A DNA stretch of 41,441 bases from Bacillota bacterium (GCA_023434855.1 JAEYSJ010000024.1:1-41441), one strand, 5' to 3'. Positions 21,611 to 29,940 are shown, counted from the stretch's first letter. The notes: generated from the letters alone by a model not told the origin. A program made the numbers and translations.

Positions 21611-21826
21611 TTATTCTTGTATTACCTTCCATACGCCCATACCTTTTATTTCCACAACATCACCGGAGTGGATTTTCTTGCGACGTTCTGCTACGGCTAT
21701 ACCGTTAAGATAGATCAGGCCATCTTCAATTAATAATTTTACCTGACCGCCAGTTTCCACTAATCCGGCCCACTTTAAAAATTGATCAAGATTTATTTTC
21801 TCAGTAGATATGGCTATTTCCTGCAT
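21611..21826 (-). CDS. yaaA: S4-domain RNA-binding protein YaaA
   Basis: This 71-residue protein is a single S4 domain (INLDQFLKWAGLVETGGQ, then GLIYLNGIAVAERRKKIHSGD). It belongs to the YaaA/RlbA group always found between dnaN and recF in Firmicutes and binds RNA, probably ribosomal. The frame is open to an ATG at 21844, but that would place the AAGGAG ribosome site inside the gene; the ATG at 21826, 6 nt after AAGGAG, is the true start. An unusual inverted-repeat element fills the spacer upstream. Confidence 0.9.
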   Translation of the reverse strand: MQEIAISTEKINLDQFLKWAGLVETGGQVKLLIEDGLIYLNGIAVAERRKKIHSGDVVEIKGMGVWKVIQE

Positions 21827-21849
21827 TTTTATCTCCTTTTTCATTCAAG

Positions 21850-22045
21850 AGATTGGTTTAAAGTGTTCAGATGCTATGCTAGGCGACTTGGATTCCAAGG
21901 CCGGGGCGTACGTATAAATTACATTGAGGACCTTGGAATCCAAGGCACGTTCTGATGGAGACAGATTAGTCATCGCAGTTTATTTCTATGCGAATTGTCT
22001 CACGCAGTTTGTGCGGCGCCGCAGATGGACGTTTTAAACCAATCT
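21850..22045. repeat. MITE-like inverted-repeat element between dnaN and yaaA
   Basis: Positions 21850-21862 and 22033-22045 are a perfect 13-bp inverted repeat (agattggtttaaa / tttaaaccaatct), which grows to about 20 bp (21850-21869 with 22026-22045) if G-U pairs on the plus strand are counted. Inside are a perfect 14-bp inverted repeat (cttggattccaagg / ccttggaatccaag), a gagacag/ttgtctc hairpin and the 12-bp palindrome tgcggcgccgca. The element is less AT-rich than its surroundings. Its right end (atggacgttttaaac) resembles that of the element at 25978-26128. No coding frame or target-site duplication was seen. Confidence 0.65.
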
Positions 22046-22048
22046 ATC

Positions 22049-23158
22049 TCAGCCTGTTCTTACCGGGGTAATAATATAAGTATAATTTTCATCATCAGCA
22101 GGCCGGATACAAGCCGGACTGAGGGGAGTATTCAAAGAGAAAACAAGTTGTTCACTGGTTATGTTTTTTAATATATCAGTAACATATTTGGCATTAAAGG
22201 CAATATCCATTTCTTTGCCTGTTATTTTAGCCGGTACTGTTTCAGATGCCTTGCCGATATCAGGATTATTGGAGTTAATAATAATTTCATCCTGTTTAAA
22301 GGAAAGTTTAACCACATTGTACTCTCCTTCTCTTGCCAATAACGAAACCCTTTCTACTGCATCAAAAAAACTATCGGTACTTATCAATACTGTAGTCTCA
22401 AAGCTAGCAGGAATGACTTTATTATAGTCAGGGAACTGCCCTTCAATTAGTCTGGCTATTAAATAATTTTCAGCAAAAGCGAAAGCTACCTGATTCTTAT
22501 GCCAGTATATAGTAACATCAAATGGCTGATCTGAGACAAGTAAGCGAGCTAATTCAGACAATATTTTGGCGGGAATGATCATTTTTACCATATCGCCCGC
22601 ATCATTTAGGATATATTTTTTCAATGCAAGCCGATGAGTATTAGTAGCTACCATGCGAATATCTTGTCCGTCCACTTCTAACAGTCCGCCGGTAAATATC
22701 GGTCTTGCTTCATCTGTTGCACAAGCAAATACTGTCTTTTTAATAATATCCTGTAAAACGTTATCTTTTACTGTCAATGTTTTTGTACCAATTAGAGGTT
22801 TTAGTACTGGAAATTCTTCGGCTGGTAAGCTAAGTAAATTAAATTGGGATAAATTAGATGTTATTTGTATTGTCTTATCTACTTTCTCAGAACATATTTC
22901 TACTGTATCACCAGGCAGTCTTCTCACAAGTTCTTGAAAATAACGACCTGATAATACAATCGTACCAGGTTCGTAAACCTGAGCTTCCACCTTACAACTT
23001 ATACCGATTTCATAGTCGGTTGCTTGTAATTCCAGTGTGTTGTCAACAGCTGATAAGTATATGCCTGTAAGAATAGGCATAGTAGTTTTGGCAGCAAATG
23101 CCTTTTGCACTGTTTGTACTGCATGTACTAAAAGATTTTTAGCACAGGATATTCTCAT
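22049..23158 (-). CDS. dnaN: DNA polymerase III beta subunit (sliding clamp)
   Basis: DnaN forms the ring that tethers DNA polymerase to DNA. The 369-residue length and three-fold clamp pattern fit, with typical segments KTTMPILTGIYL, FACATDEARPIFTGGLLEVDG and the C-terminal YTYIITPVRT in place of the usual YVIMPMRL-like end. The ATG has GGAGG 7 nt upstream. It follows dnaA with a 286-nt spacer that holds DnaA boxes and the candidate unwinding region. Confidence 0.96.
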   Translation of the reverse strand: MRISCAKNLLVHAVQTVQKAFAAKTTMPILTGIYLSAVDNTLELQATDYEIGISCKVEAQVYEPGTIVLSGRYFQELVRRLPGDTVEICSEKVDKTIQITSNLSQFNLLSLPAEEFPVLKPLIGTKTLTVKDNVLQDIIKKTVFACATDEARPIFTGGLLEVDGQDIRMVATNTHRLALKKYILNDAGDMVKMIIPAKILSELARLLVSDQPFDVTIYWHKNQVAFAFAENYLIARLIEGQFPDYNKVIPASFETTVLISTDSFFDAVERVSLLAREGEYNVVKLSFKQDEIIINSNNPDIGKASETVPAKITGKEMDIAFNAKYVTDILKNITSEQLVFSLNTPLSPACIRPADDENYTYIITPVRTG

Positions 23159-23444
23159 ATTTTTACCTCCGCTCTAAAAAAATTAGTCATACTACAATTA
23201 TTTAATACATATATTAATATAATAGTCGTAATAGTAGTAGGGCTTGTCAATATGTTAATATATATCTAAAATACTTGTCGAAACAAGAATGTTACTGTTG
23301 ATAAATTGTCGATAAATGATACAAGAGTTATCAACAAATTCACATTTTTTTGCTGTGCAAAAGTTACTAACAATTAATCTACAATGCAATAAAGACATTA
23401 ATAACAAGTTTATCCACTTATCAACTATATCATCGTACAAATGC
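23159..23444 (-). other. oriC right part: dnaA-dnaN spacer with DnaA boxes and unwinding element
   Basis: DnaA-box-like 9-mers (TTATCCACA type, with one or two differences) occur at 23296-23304, 23307-23315, 23328-23336, 23410-23418 and 23418-23426. On the minus strand they are followed by a GC patch (23240-23243) and a run of DnaA-trio-like triplets (CTA CTA CTA TTA CGA CTA TTA from 23240 down to 23220), then very AT-rich sequence. This is the layout of the unwinding system in Bacillus subtilis oriC. Box identity is visible; function is inferred. Confidence 0.75.
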
Positions 23445-25010
23445 TTAAATACTCTCAATTTTTTTTATAAGTTCTTTTATGGTATTGCTAAGTTTGTCAT
23501 CTTCATTACGTTCTCTGGTTATTTTATCGTGAGCGTGTATAACGGTTGTATGATCGCGGCCGCCAAAAACTTCGCCGATACGAGGCAAAGAAGTATCTGT
23601 AAGCTCACGGCACAGATACATCGCAATTTGCCGGGGATAAGCCACGTTACGGGTACGTTTTTTAGCAATAAGGTCGTCAACTTTTATTTTAAAATAAGAA
23701 CTTACTGTTTCCTGGATAAGATCCATAGTAATTTGCTTCGGGCGGCCATTAGGAAAAATATCTTTTAGCGCTTCGGTAGCCAGATCCATGGTAATAGTTT
23801 GGTTATTTAAAGAAGCATAAGCCATTATTCTGATAAGCGCGCCTTCAAGTTCCCGTATGTTGTTATCGATGCGGCTGGCGATATACACCATTATATCGTT
23901 AGGTATATTAAGATTTTCCATCATTGCCTTTTTGCGTAAGATGGCAATACGTGTTTCCAAATCAGGAGGCTGGATGTCGGTAATCAGACCCCATTCAAAA
24001 CGGGAACGCAGCCGGTCTTCAAGGGTTTGGATTTCCCTGGGTGGACGGTCGCTGGAAATAATGATTTGTTTATTTGCTTCATGCAATGTATTAAATGTGT
24101 GAAAGAATTCTTCCTGGGTACGTTCTTTTTTCGTTAAAAATTGTATATCGTCCACTAGCAGTACATCGATATTACGATATTTTTGACGGAAACTTTCCGG
24201 TTTATTATCTCGGATAGAGTTAATTAGATCATTTGTGAATTTTTCACTGGAAATATACATTACTCTCATATTAGGGTGGTTTTTCATGATGCGATGGCCA
24301 ATGGCATGCATGAGATGGGTTTTACCTAGCCCGACACCGCCGTAAATGAAAAAGGGGTTATATACTTCGGCCGGCGACTCGGCCACAGCTAAAGAGGCGG
24401 CATGGGCAAATCGATTAGAATTGCCAATTACAAATGTTTCAAATATATATTTTGGGTTAAGAATCGGCGATTCGTCTGAAGCAGGTTGTTGAGCAGATAC
24501 TGCAATTTTAGGAGTAGAAACGGCAGGTTTTTCATATATTTTGTCCGAGGATAATATATGTAGAAATTGCTTGGAATTTTCGGCATATGAATGAGAATTT
24601 CCGGGAATAATATTTACAGTATTTTGATTATTTTCAGTTTCGGTCTGATAATCCCAGGGAATTTCGGTGTCACTATTCCCACTGGCGGCAGGAAATGATT
24701 TTTCCCTAGGTTCTTCAATGCTGGCAGCATCTTCATTAAGAGCTTCATCTGCTAATAAATTTAGATTTGTAAATTTTAATTCATAATGTTGATTGGTGAC
24801 ATAATGGACAGCGTTGAGAATCAAAGGAACGTATTTACTTTCCAGCCATTCCTTGGTAATCTGCTTGGGAGCGCCGATCTCCAAAGTTTTTCCGTTCAAT
24901 GATAAAGCTATAGTGTCCTTAAGCCAGGTATTAAAAAGTGGCTTAATAACCTCGCCTTCCATTTTTTTTAATGCTTGCTCCCACATTGCGGTTAGCTGTA
25001 CAGTGTCCAT
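23445..25010 (-). CDS. dnaA: Chromosomal replication initiator DnaA
   Basis: DnaA binds the boxes at the origin and opens the duplex. The 521 residues comprise domain I (1-85), a long acidic/Asn-Ser-rich linker domain II (about 90-185), the AAA+ domain with Walker [10 protein letters not shown] and Walker [11 protein letters not shown], and the DNA-binding helix-turn-helix with signature [15 protein letters not shown]. The protein is about 75 residues longer than Bacillus subtilis DnaA, mostly in the linker. The ATG has AAGGAA 8 nt upstream. Possible promoters TTGACA (25052-25057) or TTTACA (25063-25068) with weak -10 boxes lie just upstream. Confidence 0.98.
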   Translation of the reverse strand: MDTVQLTAMWEQALKKMEGEVIKPLFNTWLKDTIALSLNGKTLEIGAPKQITKEWLESKYVPLILNAVHYVTNQHYELKFTNLNLLADEALNEDAASIEEPREKSFPAASGNSDTEIPWDYQTETENNQNTVNIIPGNSHSYAENSKQFLHILSSDKIYEKPAVSTPKIAVSAQQPASDESPILNPKYIFETFVIGNSNRFAHAASLAVAESPAEVYNPFFIYGGVGLGKTHLMHAIGHRIMKNHPNMRVMYISSEKFTNDLINSIRDNKPESFRQKYRNIDVLLVDDIQFLTKKERTQEEFFHTFNTLHEANKQIIISSDRPPREIQTLEDRLRSRFEWGLITDIQPPDLETRIAILRKKAMMENLNIPNDIMVYIASRIDNNIRELEGALIRIMAYASLNNQTITMDLATEALKDIFPNGRPKQITMDLIQETVSSYFKIKVDDLIAKKRTRNVAYPRQIAMYLCRELTDTSLPRIGEVFGGRDHTTVIHAHDKITRERNEDDKLSNTIKELIKKIESI

Positions 25011-25523
25011 AGGGTCATTCCTTTCCTTTGAGTATCAAGAATTTATAGCTTTGTCAAAAAGATGTAAACAGGTAATTTGTCTATAGTATAGCTAATAAAG
25101 TAATTAAATTTTCCCCTTGTTTTGGGAACTGCATGTTTCTGGGCAAAAAGTAATCAACAATTCACAGATACTAGACATAACTTATCCACATCATTATCAA
25201 CACATGTTAATAAGTATTCTAAAAAAAGACTGATTTTAGCGAAAAAAAAATACAAAGCGGAAAGGATCTACTTTCCGCAGCCTTGTATTTAAAGATTTAA
25301 TAAAGTTATTAACTATTGTGGATAACTTTGTGCATAACCTTGGTGTTTTGTGAATAAAGTACTGGTTTATGTACATAATTTAGATATTACTATGCATATG
25401 TTAATTCATTGTTAATTTCTATATTAACAAAAGAATGACAAGTTATCAACAGTTTTTTGTGGCGTCCGACAAAAAGTTACAAAATTTATCCACAATTATT
25501 ATGATAACATTTAAGCAAATTTC
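25011..25523. other. oriC left part: DnaA box cluster upstream of dnaA
   Basis: Perfect TTATCCACA boxes occur at 25182-25190 and 25486-25494 (plus strand) and at 25317-25325 (minus strand). Close variants lie at 25194-25202 and 25443-25451 (TTATCAACA), 25329-25337 (TGTGCATAA) and 25349-25357 (TGTGAATAA). With the boxes on the other side of dnaA this makes a two-part origin as in Bacillus. The stretch has no gene; it also contains the terminator at 25242-25290. Confidence 0.85.
25242..25290 (-). terminator. Intrinsic terminator inside oriC, minus strand
   Basis: Arms gcggaaag (25257-25264) and ctttccgc (25271-25278), extended by atacaa/ttgtat with a bulge, form a strong hairpin. On the minus strand it is followed by nine T residues. 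It would stop leftward transcription before the dnaA promoter; no gene upstream on that strand explains its need. Confidence 0.75.
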
Positions 25524-25552
25524 TTGACACTAGTAAATGTCTAGTCTATAAT
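25524..25552 (+). promoter_or_regulatory. Perfect consensus promoter for rpmH
   Basis: TTGACA (25524-25529) and TATAAT (25547-25552) are both perfect, with a 17-nt spacer. It starts the rightward rpmH-rnpA-yidD-yidC transcript, with a leader of about 245 nt that contains two copies of the hairpin repeat. Confidence 0.9.
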
Positions 25553-25599
25553 TTTTATAGTTAAAATTGACTATTTTAGCATGGGCATTCCATGCTGTT

Positions 25600-25670
25600 C
25601 AGAATTTATAACTTTTTGGAAGAGAACAAACAGTTCTTTTTGCCTGTGGTTTAACCGGAAAGTAACTTAA
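25600..25670 (+). repeat. Hairpin repeat, copy A (rpmH leader)
   Basis: This copy starts cagaatttataactttt and ends aagtaacttaa, both identical to copy C at 26842-26918. The ends pair (acttttTGG with CCGGaaagt), with gcctg(t/c)(g/a)gtttaac(c/t) in the middle. It lies in the rpmH leader. Confidence 0.65.
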
Positions 25671-25712
25671 ATTCTTCACAGTTCCGAAAAACTTCGTTTT
25701 ATATACCGTTTC

Positions 25713-25759
25713 CAATTTTAACTTTTCGGGAAGATACAAATAGTTGATTTGTCTGTAGC
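25713..25759 (+). repeat. Hairpin repeat, partial copy B (rpmH leader)
   Basis: The string taacttttcgggaaga is followed by tacaaatagttgatttgtctgtag, the same order as in copies A and C. The right arm with aaagtaactt is missing, so this copy is truncated. Confidence 0.5.
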
Positions 25760-25804
25760 GTATTTCGTATATTTCGCTGATTTTAGGCAAGGAGGTGTTA
25801 ATTG

Positions 25805-25939
25805 ATGAAACGTACTTATCAACCTAATACATTATGGAAAAAAAGAACTCATGGCTTTCGTGAGCGTATGAAGACCAAGGGTGGTCGTTTGGTTCTTAAA
25901 AAAAGGCGCGCCAGAGGCAGAAAAAAGTTGTCTGCATAA
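25805..25939 (+). CDS. rpmH: 50S ribosomal protein L34
   Basis: This 44-residue basic protein starts [19 protein letters not shown] and continues [24 protein letters not shown], the full-length L34 sequence pattern. It sits in the large ribosomal subunit. The ATG follows AAGGAGGTG with 7-8 nt spacing. It is the first gene of the rightward origin-proximal cluster and is driven by a perfect sigma-A promoter; rnpA follows after 245 nt that hold an inverted-repeat element. Confidence 0.98.
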   Translation: MKRTYQPNTLWKKRTHGFRERMKTKGGRLVLKKRRARGRKKLSA

Positions 25940-25977
25940 GTAAGCGTGTTATTACAATACGCAATATTAGCGAAAAA

Positions 25978-26128
25978 GGCTGTTTAAAATGTCTTGGTAC
26001 TAGTGCGGCTGTATCTGGCTTGAGCTGTTTTTATCTGTTTGCCGTATTTCTAAATGTGCCCATATTTTTAATTTGTTCACTAAATTTATTTTTTAGTGCA
26101 GCATTTTAAATGGACATTTTAAACAGTC
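25978..26128. repeat. MITE-like inverted-repeat element between rpmH and rnpA
   Basis: Positions 25978-25993 (ggctgtttaaaatgtc) and 26113-26128 (gacattttaaacagtc) pair over 16 positions with one G-U. The right end atggacattttaaac differs from that of the element at 21850-22045 by one base over 15. No open reading frame of note lies inside. It fills most of the rpmH-rnpA spacer. Confidence 0.6.
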
Positions 26129-26184
26129 TCTAGTAGGTCGCTGGTGAGTGACCTACTTTTTCCATATGTCGGGATGATGTCAGA

Positions 26185-26535
26185 ATGATGTATAAGTTGT
26201 CGAAGCAGGGAAACTTGCGTAAAAATAAAAATTTTCAGGCTGTATATCGTGCAGGTAAATCCTATGCCAACAGAATGGCGGTACTCTACATATTGCCGAA
26301 CAAAACAAGCAGCCGGCGTATCGGTTTTGCCGCCGGCAAGCGTTTGGGCGGGGCTGTGGTGCGCAACCGGGTGAAACGTTTGTTACGGGAAGCTTACCGG
26401 TTGCATCAGGAGTTGCTTGTCACTGGTTTTGACTTAGTGTTGGTTGGCAGGCAAGGCATAAAAGAGGCTAAATTGCCTGCAGTTGTCAGGGCTTTTTTGG
26501 ATTTATGTGCGCGGGCTAAAATTATCAAGAAGTAG
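26185..26535 (+). CDS. rnpA: Ribonuclease P protein component
   Basis: RnpA binds the RNase P RNA and aids 5' tRNA maturation. The 116-residue protein shows [22 protein letters not shown] at the N-terminus and the family signature [13 protein letters not shown] around residues 65-77. Two ATG codons stand in a row at 26185 and 26188; no clear ribosome site helps choose. The gene follows rpmH in the usual order and is 8 nt before yidD. Confidence 0.95.
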   Translation: MMYKLSKQGNLRKNKNFQAVYRAGKSYANRMAVLYILPNKTSSRRIGFAAGKRLGGAVVRNRVKRLLREAYRLHQELLVTGFDLVLVGRQGIKEAKLPAVVRAFLDLCARAKIIKK

Positions 26536-26543
26536 GTTTTTTT

Positions 26544-26750
26544 ATGAAAGTAGTGTTTATTTTGTTAATAAAACTTTACCGAAGCTTTATCTCGCCGTTA
26601 AAACCGCCTACCTGCCGATTTGTACCTACCTGTTCTGAATATGCCTTGCTAGCGATTGAAAAATATGGGGTTGTCCGTGGTCTTTATCTTTCCTTGCGGC
26701 GTATTTTACGTTGTCATCCTTTTAATCCCGGTGGCTACGACCCTGTTTAG
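26544..26750 (+). CDS. yidD: Membrane protein insertion efficiency factor YidD
   Basis: The 68-residue protein has the entire YidD pattern: [20 protein letters not shown], then [22 protein letters not shown] and NPGGYDPV. It is a small amphipathic protein at the inner face of the membrane that helps YidC/Sec insertion. It lies between rnpA and yidC as usual. No terminator is seen after it; a 324-nt spacer with a hairpin repeat precedes yidC. Confidence 0.95.
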   Translation: MKVVFILLIKLYRSFISPLKPPTCRFVPTCSEYALLAIEKYGVVRGLYLSLRRILRCHPFNPGGYDPV

Positions 26751-26841
26751 ATAAAATCAGTTAGGAAAGATGTATACAACTGATTCCACTATATTATGCG
26801 CGAATTTAACCTATATTTTTATAGGCTGATGAGCCGTGTAT

Positions 26842-26918
26842 CAGAATTTATAACTTTTAGCTTTTCGGGAAAGTGCAAACAAGAAGATTACCTGCAGTTT
26901 AACTGAAAAGTAACTTAA
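26842..26918 (+). repeat. Hairpin repeat, copy C (yidC leader)
   Basis: Begins cagaatttataactttt and ends aaaagtaacttaa as in copy A; the inner segment reads gcttttcggg ... cctgcagtttaactgaaaagt, so the two ends pair. A second tcagaaagtataactttc occurs at about 26934. The rest of the 26751-27074 spacer is AT-rich without a visible gene. Confidence 0.65.
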
Positions 26919-27074
26919 CAGTATCAGAAAGTATAACTTTCTTTCTTCTTTAAAACATTATGGTTTTCCCGATTTTCCTAAGACACGAAGCGTCTTGCTA
27001 AGTAACGAATGAATAAAAGGTGGTCAGCATTTTGTAATATCGGAGTTTGGCTGCCTTTAAGGAGAAGTGAGATT

Positions 27075-27725
27075 TTGTTTGATAATCTTGTAGTTATACC
27101 ATTGCAACATGTATTAACGTTTTTTTATAGTCTGACGGCTGCCATTGGTTTTGCTAATTATGGTATTGCCATTATCTTGCTGACTATAATTATTAAAATA
27201 ATATTGTATCCACTTACTGTTAAGCAGGTAAGATCGATGAAAGGGATGCAGGAACTGCAGCCCAAAATAAAGCAGTTGCAGGAGAAGTACAAAGGAAACC
27301 CTGAAAAACAGCAAAAAGAGATGGCTTTACTTTATAAAGAAGCAGGTATTAATCCTTTGGCCGGATGCTTGCCTATGATTATTCAGATGCCTTTTTTGAT
27401 CGGCATATTTTACGCGATTCGTGATTTTCATTATTTAGATCAGCCTAAATTTTTATGGATGCAGGATTTGTCTCATCCTGATCCTACCTACATATTACCC
27501 ATATTGTCGGCTTTAACTACCTATCTGCAGCAAAAGCAAACTACCAGCGATATGAACCAGCAAAATAAAATGATGATGATCTTTATGCCGTTGTTTATCG
27601 GATACATTAGTTTGACTTTCCCGGGAGGTCTTGTTTTATATTGGGTAGTAAGCAATATTATTCAGATCTTCCAGCAGTGGCTGATGTACCGTAAGCCGGC
27701 TGAAATTCAAGGGGAGGCTAGCTAG
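27075..27725 (+). CDS. yidC: Membrane protein insertase YidC/OxaA
   Basis: YidC inserts proteins into the membrane with or without Sec. The protein has the short Gram-positive form: an N-terminal membrane segment (LTFFYSLTAAIGFANYGIAIILLTIIIKI), the KQVRSMKGMQELQPKIKQLQ cytoplasmic loop, and further membrane segments near MPFLIGIFYAI and FPGGLVLYWVVSNI. The frame is open from an ATG at 27009, but the TTG at 27075, 10 nt after AAGGAG, gives the normal YidC start (MFDNLVVIPLQ) and a length of 216. No lipoprotein signal is seen. khpB follows 4 nt later. Confidence 0.93.
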   Translation: MFDNLVVIPLQHVLTFFYSLTAAIGFANYGIAIILLTIIIKIILYPLTVKQVRSMKGMQELQPKIKQLQEKYKGNPEKQQKEMALLYKEAGINPLAGCLPMIIQMPFLIGIFYAIRDFHYLDQPKFLWMQDLSHPDPTYILPILSALTTYLQQKQTTSDMNQQNKMMMIFMPLFIGYISLTFPGGLVLYWVVSNIIQIFQQWLMYRKPAEIQGEAS

Positions 27726-27729
27726 CACC

Positions 27730-28353
27730 ATGACTTCTGTTGAAAAGTCCGGAAAGACTATTGAAGAGGCGGTCGGATTGGCTTTAGCCGAGTTGGGAGT
27801 AGATCGCGATCGAATTGATTATGAGGTGTTGGAATCACCAAGTAAAGGATTTTTAGGCATCATCGGCAGTAAACCGGCAAAAGTTAGAGTGACAGTAAGA
27901 AAAATAGAACCGGTAGAAGTCGCTAAGGAATTTTTACAGAACATTTTTGCTTCCATGAACTTGAATGTGCTTATTGAAAAAATGAGTTGTGAAGAGGGTA
28001 TTATCCTTAATTTTAGGGGTGATGATCTAGGAATACTTATCGGTAAGCATGGTCAAACATTAGATGCTTTGCAGTATCTGGCAAATCTGGCTGCTAACCG
28101 TGACGCTGATGAGCGAGTGCGCATTGTGCTTGATGTGGAAGATTACCGTAAACGTAGAACAGAAACTTTGAACAAACTGGCTTTGCGGCTGGCTGATAAA
28201 GTTAAAAGGCGCGGAGAAAGAGTGTCTTTGGAGCCAATGAGTCCTCATGAGCGTAAAATTATTCATATGGCATTACAAAATGATCATCGTATTGTAACTT
28301 ATAGTGAAGGCGATGAGCCTTTCCGTAAGGTTGTTATTGCTTTAAAAAGATAA
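27730..28353 (+). CDS. khpB: RNA-binding protein KhpB/Jag
   Basis: KhpB (also Jag or EloR) is an RNA-binding protein linked to cell elongation and, in clostridia, to spore or toxin regulation. The 207 residues show a Jag N-terminal domain (GKTIEEAVGLALAELGV ... GFLGIIG), a KH domain with GKHG loop (ILIGKHGQTLDALQYL), and an R3H domain near PMSPHERKIIHMAL. It is in the standard position after yidC and is followed by a perfect 36-bp palindrome. Confidence 0.94.
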   Translation: MTSVEKSGKTIEEAVGLALAELGVDRDRIDYEVLESPSKGFLGIIGSKPAKVRVTVRKIEPVEVAKEFLQNIFASMNLNVLIEKMSCEEGIILNFRGDDLGILIGKHGQTLDALQYLANLAANRDADERVRIVLDVEDYRKRRTETLNKLALRLADKVKRRGERVSLEPMSPHERKIIHMALQNDHRIVTYSEGDEPFRKVVIALKR

Positions 28354-28376
28354 GTTCTCTCTTTTGCTGAGAGCAG

Positions 28377-28412
28377 GCAAAACCCAGTAATAAATTTATT
28401 ACTGGGTTTTGC
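28377..28412. terminator. Perfect 36-bp palindrome, probable terminator
   Basis: The arms 28377-28394 and 28395-28412 are exact reverse complements with no spacer (core cccagtaataaa / tttattactggg). As RNA it forms a long hairpin ending in gggtttt. It lies 24 nt after khpB and may end or attenuate the rpmH-khpB transcript; the T-run is short, so the role is not certain. Confidence 0.6.
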
Positions 28413-28421
28413 TACCTGTAT

Positions 28422-28479
28422 CTGAACCTGTAACTTTTGGGAGATTAGAAGCTGCTGTTTATCTGGGTTGTGGCCGGAA
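28422..28479 (+). repeat. Possible decayed copy D of the hairpin repeat (mnmE leader)
   Basis: The order ctgaacctgtaacttttggga ... gctgctgtttatctg ... ggccggaa resembles copies A and C, but identity is low. It is offered as a possible degenerate member only. Confidence 0.3.
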
Positions 28480-28548
28480 TTTAATTTAGAGACTTTATCA
28501 TTTCTCTTATTTGTTATACAGTCTTGTGTTGCTGAGGAGTGAGTTAGA

Positions 28549-29940
28549 TTGTTAAACGATGATATTGACACTATCAGCGCTATAGCTACTGCGCCAGGGG
28601 AAGGCAGCATTGGCATTGTGCGTTTAAGTGGTAACAAGGCTATTGATATTGGTGATAATTTGTTCAGAGGAATTAATGGCGGAAGAATTAACGCGGTTTG
28701 TTCTCACCAGGCTGTTTATGGCCATATTATTGAACCAAATAGTGCCAAAATCGTCGATGAAGTTTTGGTTTTGGTCATGCGGGCTCCCAGGTCTTATACA
28801 AAGGAAGATGTTGTCGAAATTCATTGTCATGGTGGACAGGCTTCTATTAAGAAAGTTCTTGATTTAACCCTGCAATCCGGCGCAAGACTGGCCGATCCTG
28901 GAGAATTTACGAAAAGGGCTTTTTTAAATGGCAGACTGGATTTAGCTCAGGCTGAAGCTGTTATTGACATTATTCGGGCTAAAACTGATGCATCGCTCAG
29001 GATGGCTGTAGGTCATTTGACGGGTTCCTTATCCGGCAAGATTCGTGGCTTGCGGCAGGAAATATTACGAATGATTGCTCAATTGGAGGCAGCTATTGAC
29101 TTTCCTGAAGAAGATATAGAGGAGTTGGCCGCTCAGGAGGTTGCGCTGGCTTTAGGCGATACGTTAAAACAGGTTGAGCTTCTGTTGGCGACCGCCAAGG
29201 CCGGCCGTATCTTGCGTGATGGATTAGAGACTGTTATAATTGGCAAGCCTAATGTTGGCAAATCTAGTTTGCTTAATGCTCTTGTTGGGGAGAAACGGGC
29301 GATTGTCACCGATATTCCCGGAACTACCCGGGATATTATAGAGGAGTATGTTAATATCCGTGGTATACCATTAAAGATTGTGGATACGGCCGGTATTCGT
29401 GATACTGATGACGTTGTTGAGAAAATTGGCGTGGAACGTGCCCGTGAAATTATGGTCAATGCAGATTTAATCTTGTTATTGTTAGACAGTTCACAGCCGC
29501 TGTCAGACGAAGACCGTGAGATTTTGGATATGCTGGCTGGAAAACAGGCTGTAGTGTTGGTAAATAAAAGCGATTTGCCTGCCCGCCTGGAATTGGCAGA
29601 AGTTATGTCCAGAGTCCGGGAAAAAAAGCTATTGAAAATTTCTGTTGTTGAAGGAACAGGCCTGACAGAATTAGAACAAATAATCGTGGATATGGTTTAT
29701 AGTGGGCAGGTGAGCCAGGCTGAAGGTGCTTTTGTTAATAATGTACGTCATGCCAATTCGCTTCATCAGGTAAAAATACACCTGCAGGATGTGTTGGTAA
29801 CTATTAATAAAGGTATGCCTTCTGATTGTATTGTGGTAGATTTACGGGCTGCCTGGGAAAAACTTGGTGAAATAACCGGTGATACTGTAGGCGAAGATAT
29901 TGTTGATCAGATATTCAGCCAGTTTTGTATTGGTAAGTAA
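28549..29940 (+). CDS. mnmE: tRNA modification GTPase MnmE
   Basis: MnmE, with MnmG, makes the cmnm5U34 modification on tRNA. The 463 residues show the N-terminal tetrahydrofolate domain (DTISAIATAPGEGSIGIVRLSG), a G domain with GKPNVGKSS (about 231-239), DTAGIRDT and NKSD, and the catalytic C-terminal FCIGK with Cys460. The start is TTG at 28549 with GAGGAG upstream. mnmG follows after 21 nt. Confidence 0.97.
   Translation: MLNDDIDTISAIATAPGEGSIGIVRLSGNKAIDIGDNLFRGINGGRINAVCSHQAVYGHIIEPNSAKIVDEVLVLVMRAPRSYTKEDVVEIHCHGGQASIKKVLDLTLQSGARLADPGEFTKRAFLNGRLDLAQAEAVIDIIRAKTDASLRMAVGHLTGSLSGKIRGLRQEILRMIAQLEAAIDFPEEDIEELAAQEVALALGDTLKQVELLLATAKAGRILRDGLETVIIGKPNVGKSSLLNALVGEKRAIVTDIPGTTRDIIEEYVNIRGIPLKIVDTAGIRDTDDVVEKIGVERAREIMVNADLILLLLDSSQPLSDEDREILDMLAGKQAVVLVNKSDLPARLELAEVMSRVREKKLLKISVVEGTGLTELEQIIVDMVYSGQVSQAEGAFVNNVRHANSLHQVKIHLQDVLVTINKGMPSDCIVVDLRAAWEKLGEITGDTVGEDIVDQIFSQFCIGK

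Noticed and set aside
27615..27640. Second Noc-site-like sequence (tttcccggga) in yidC
   Set aside because: Only the centre matches; both outer arms differ from the consensus.
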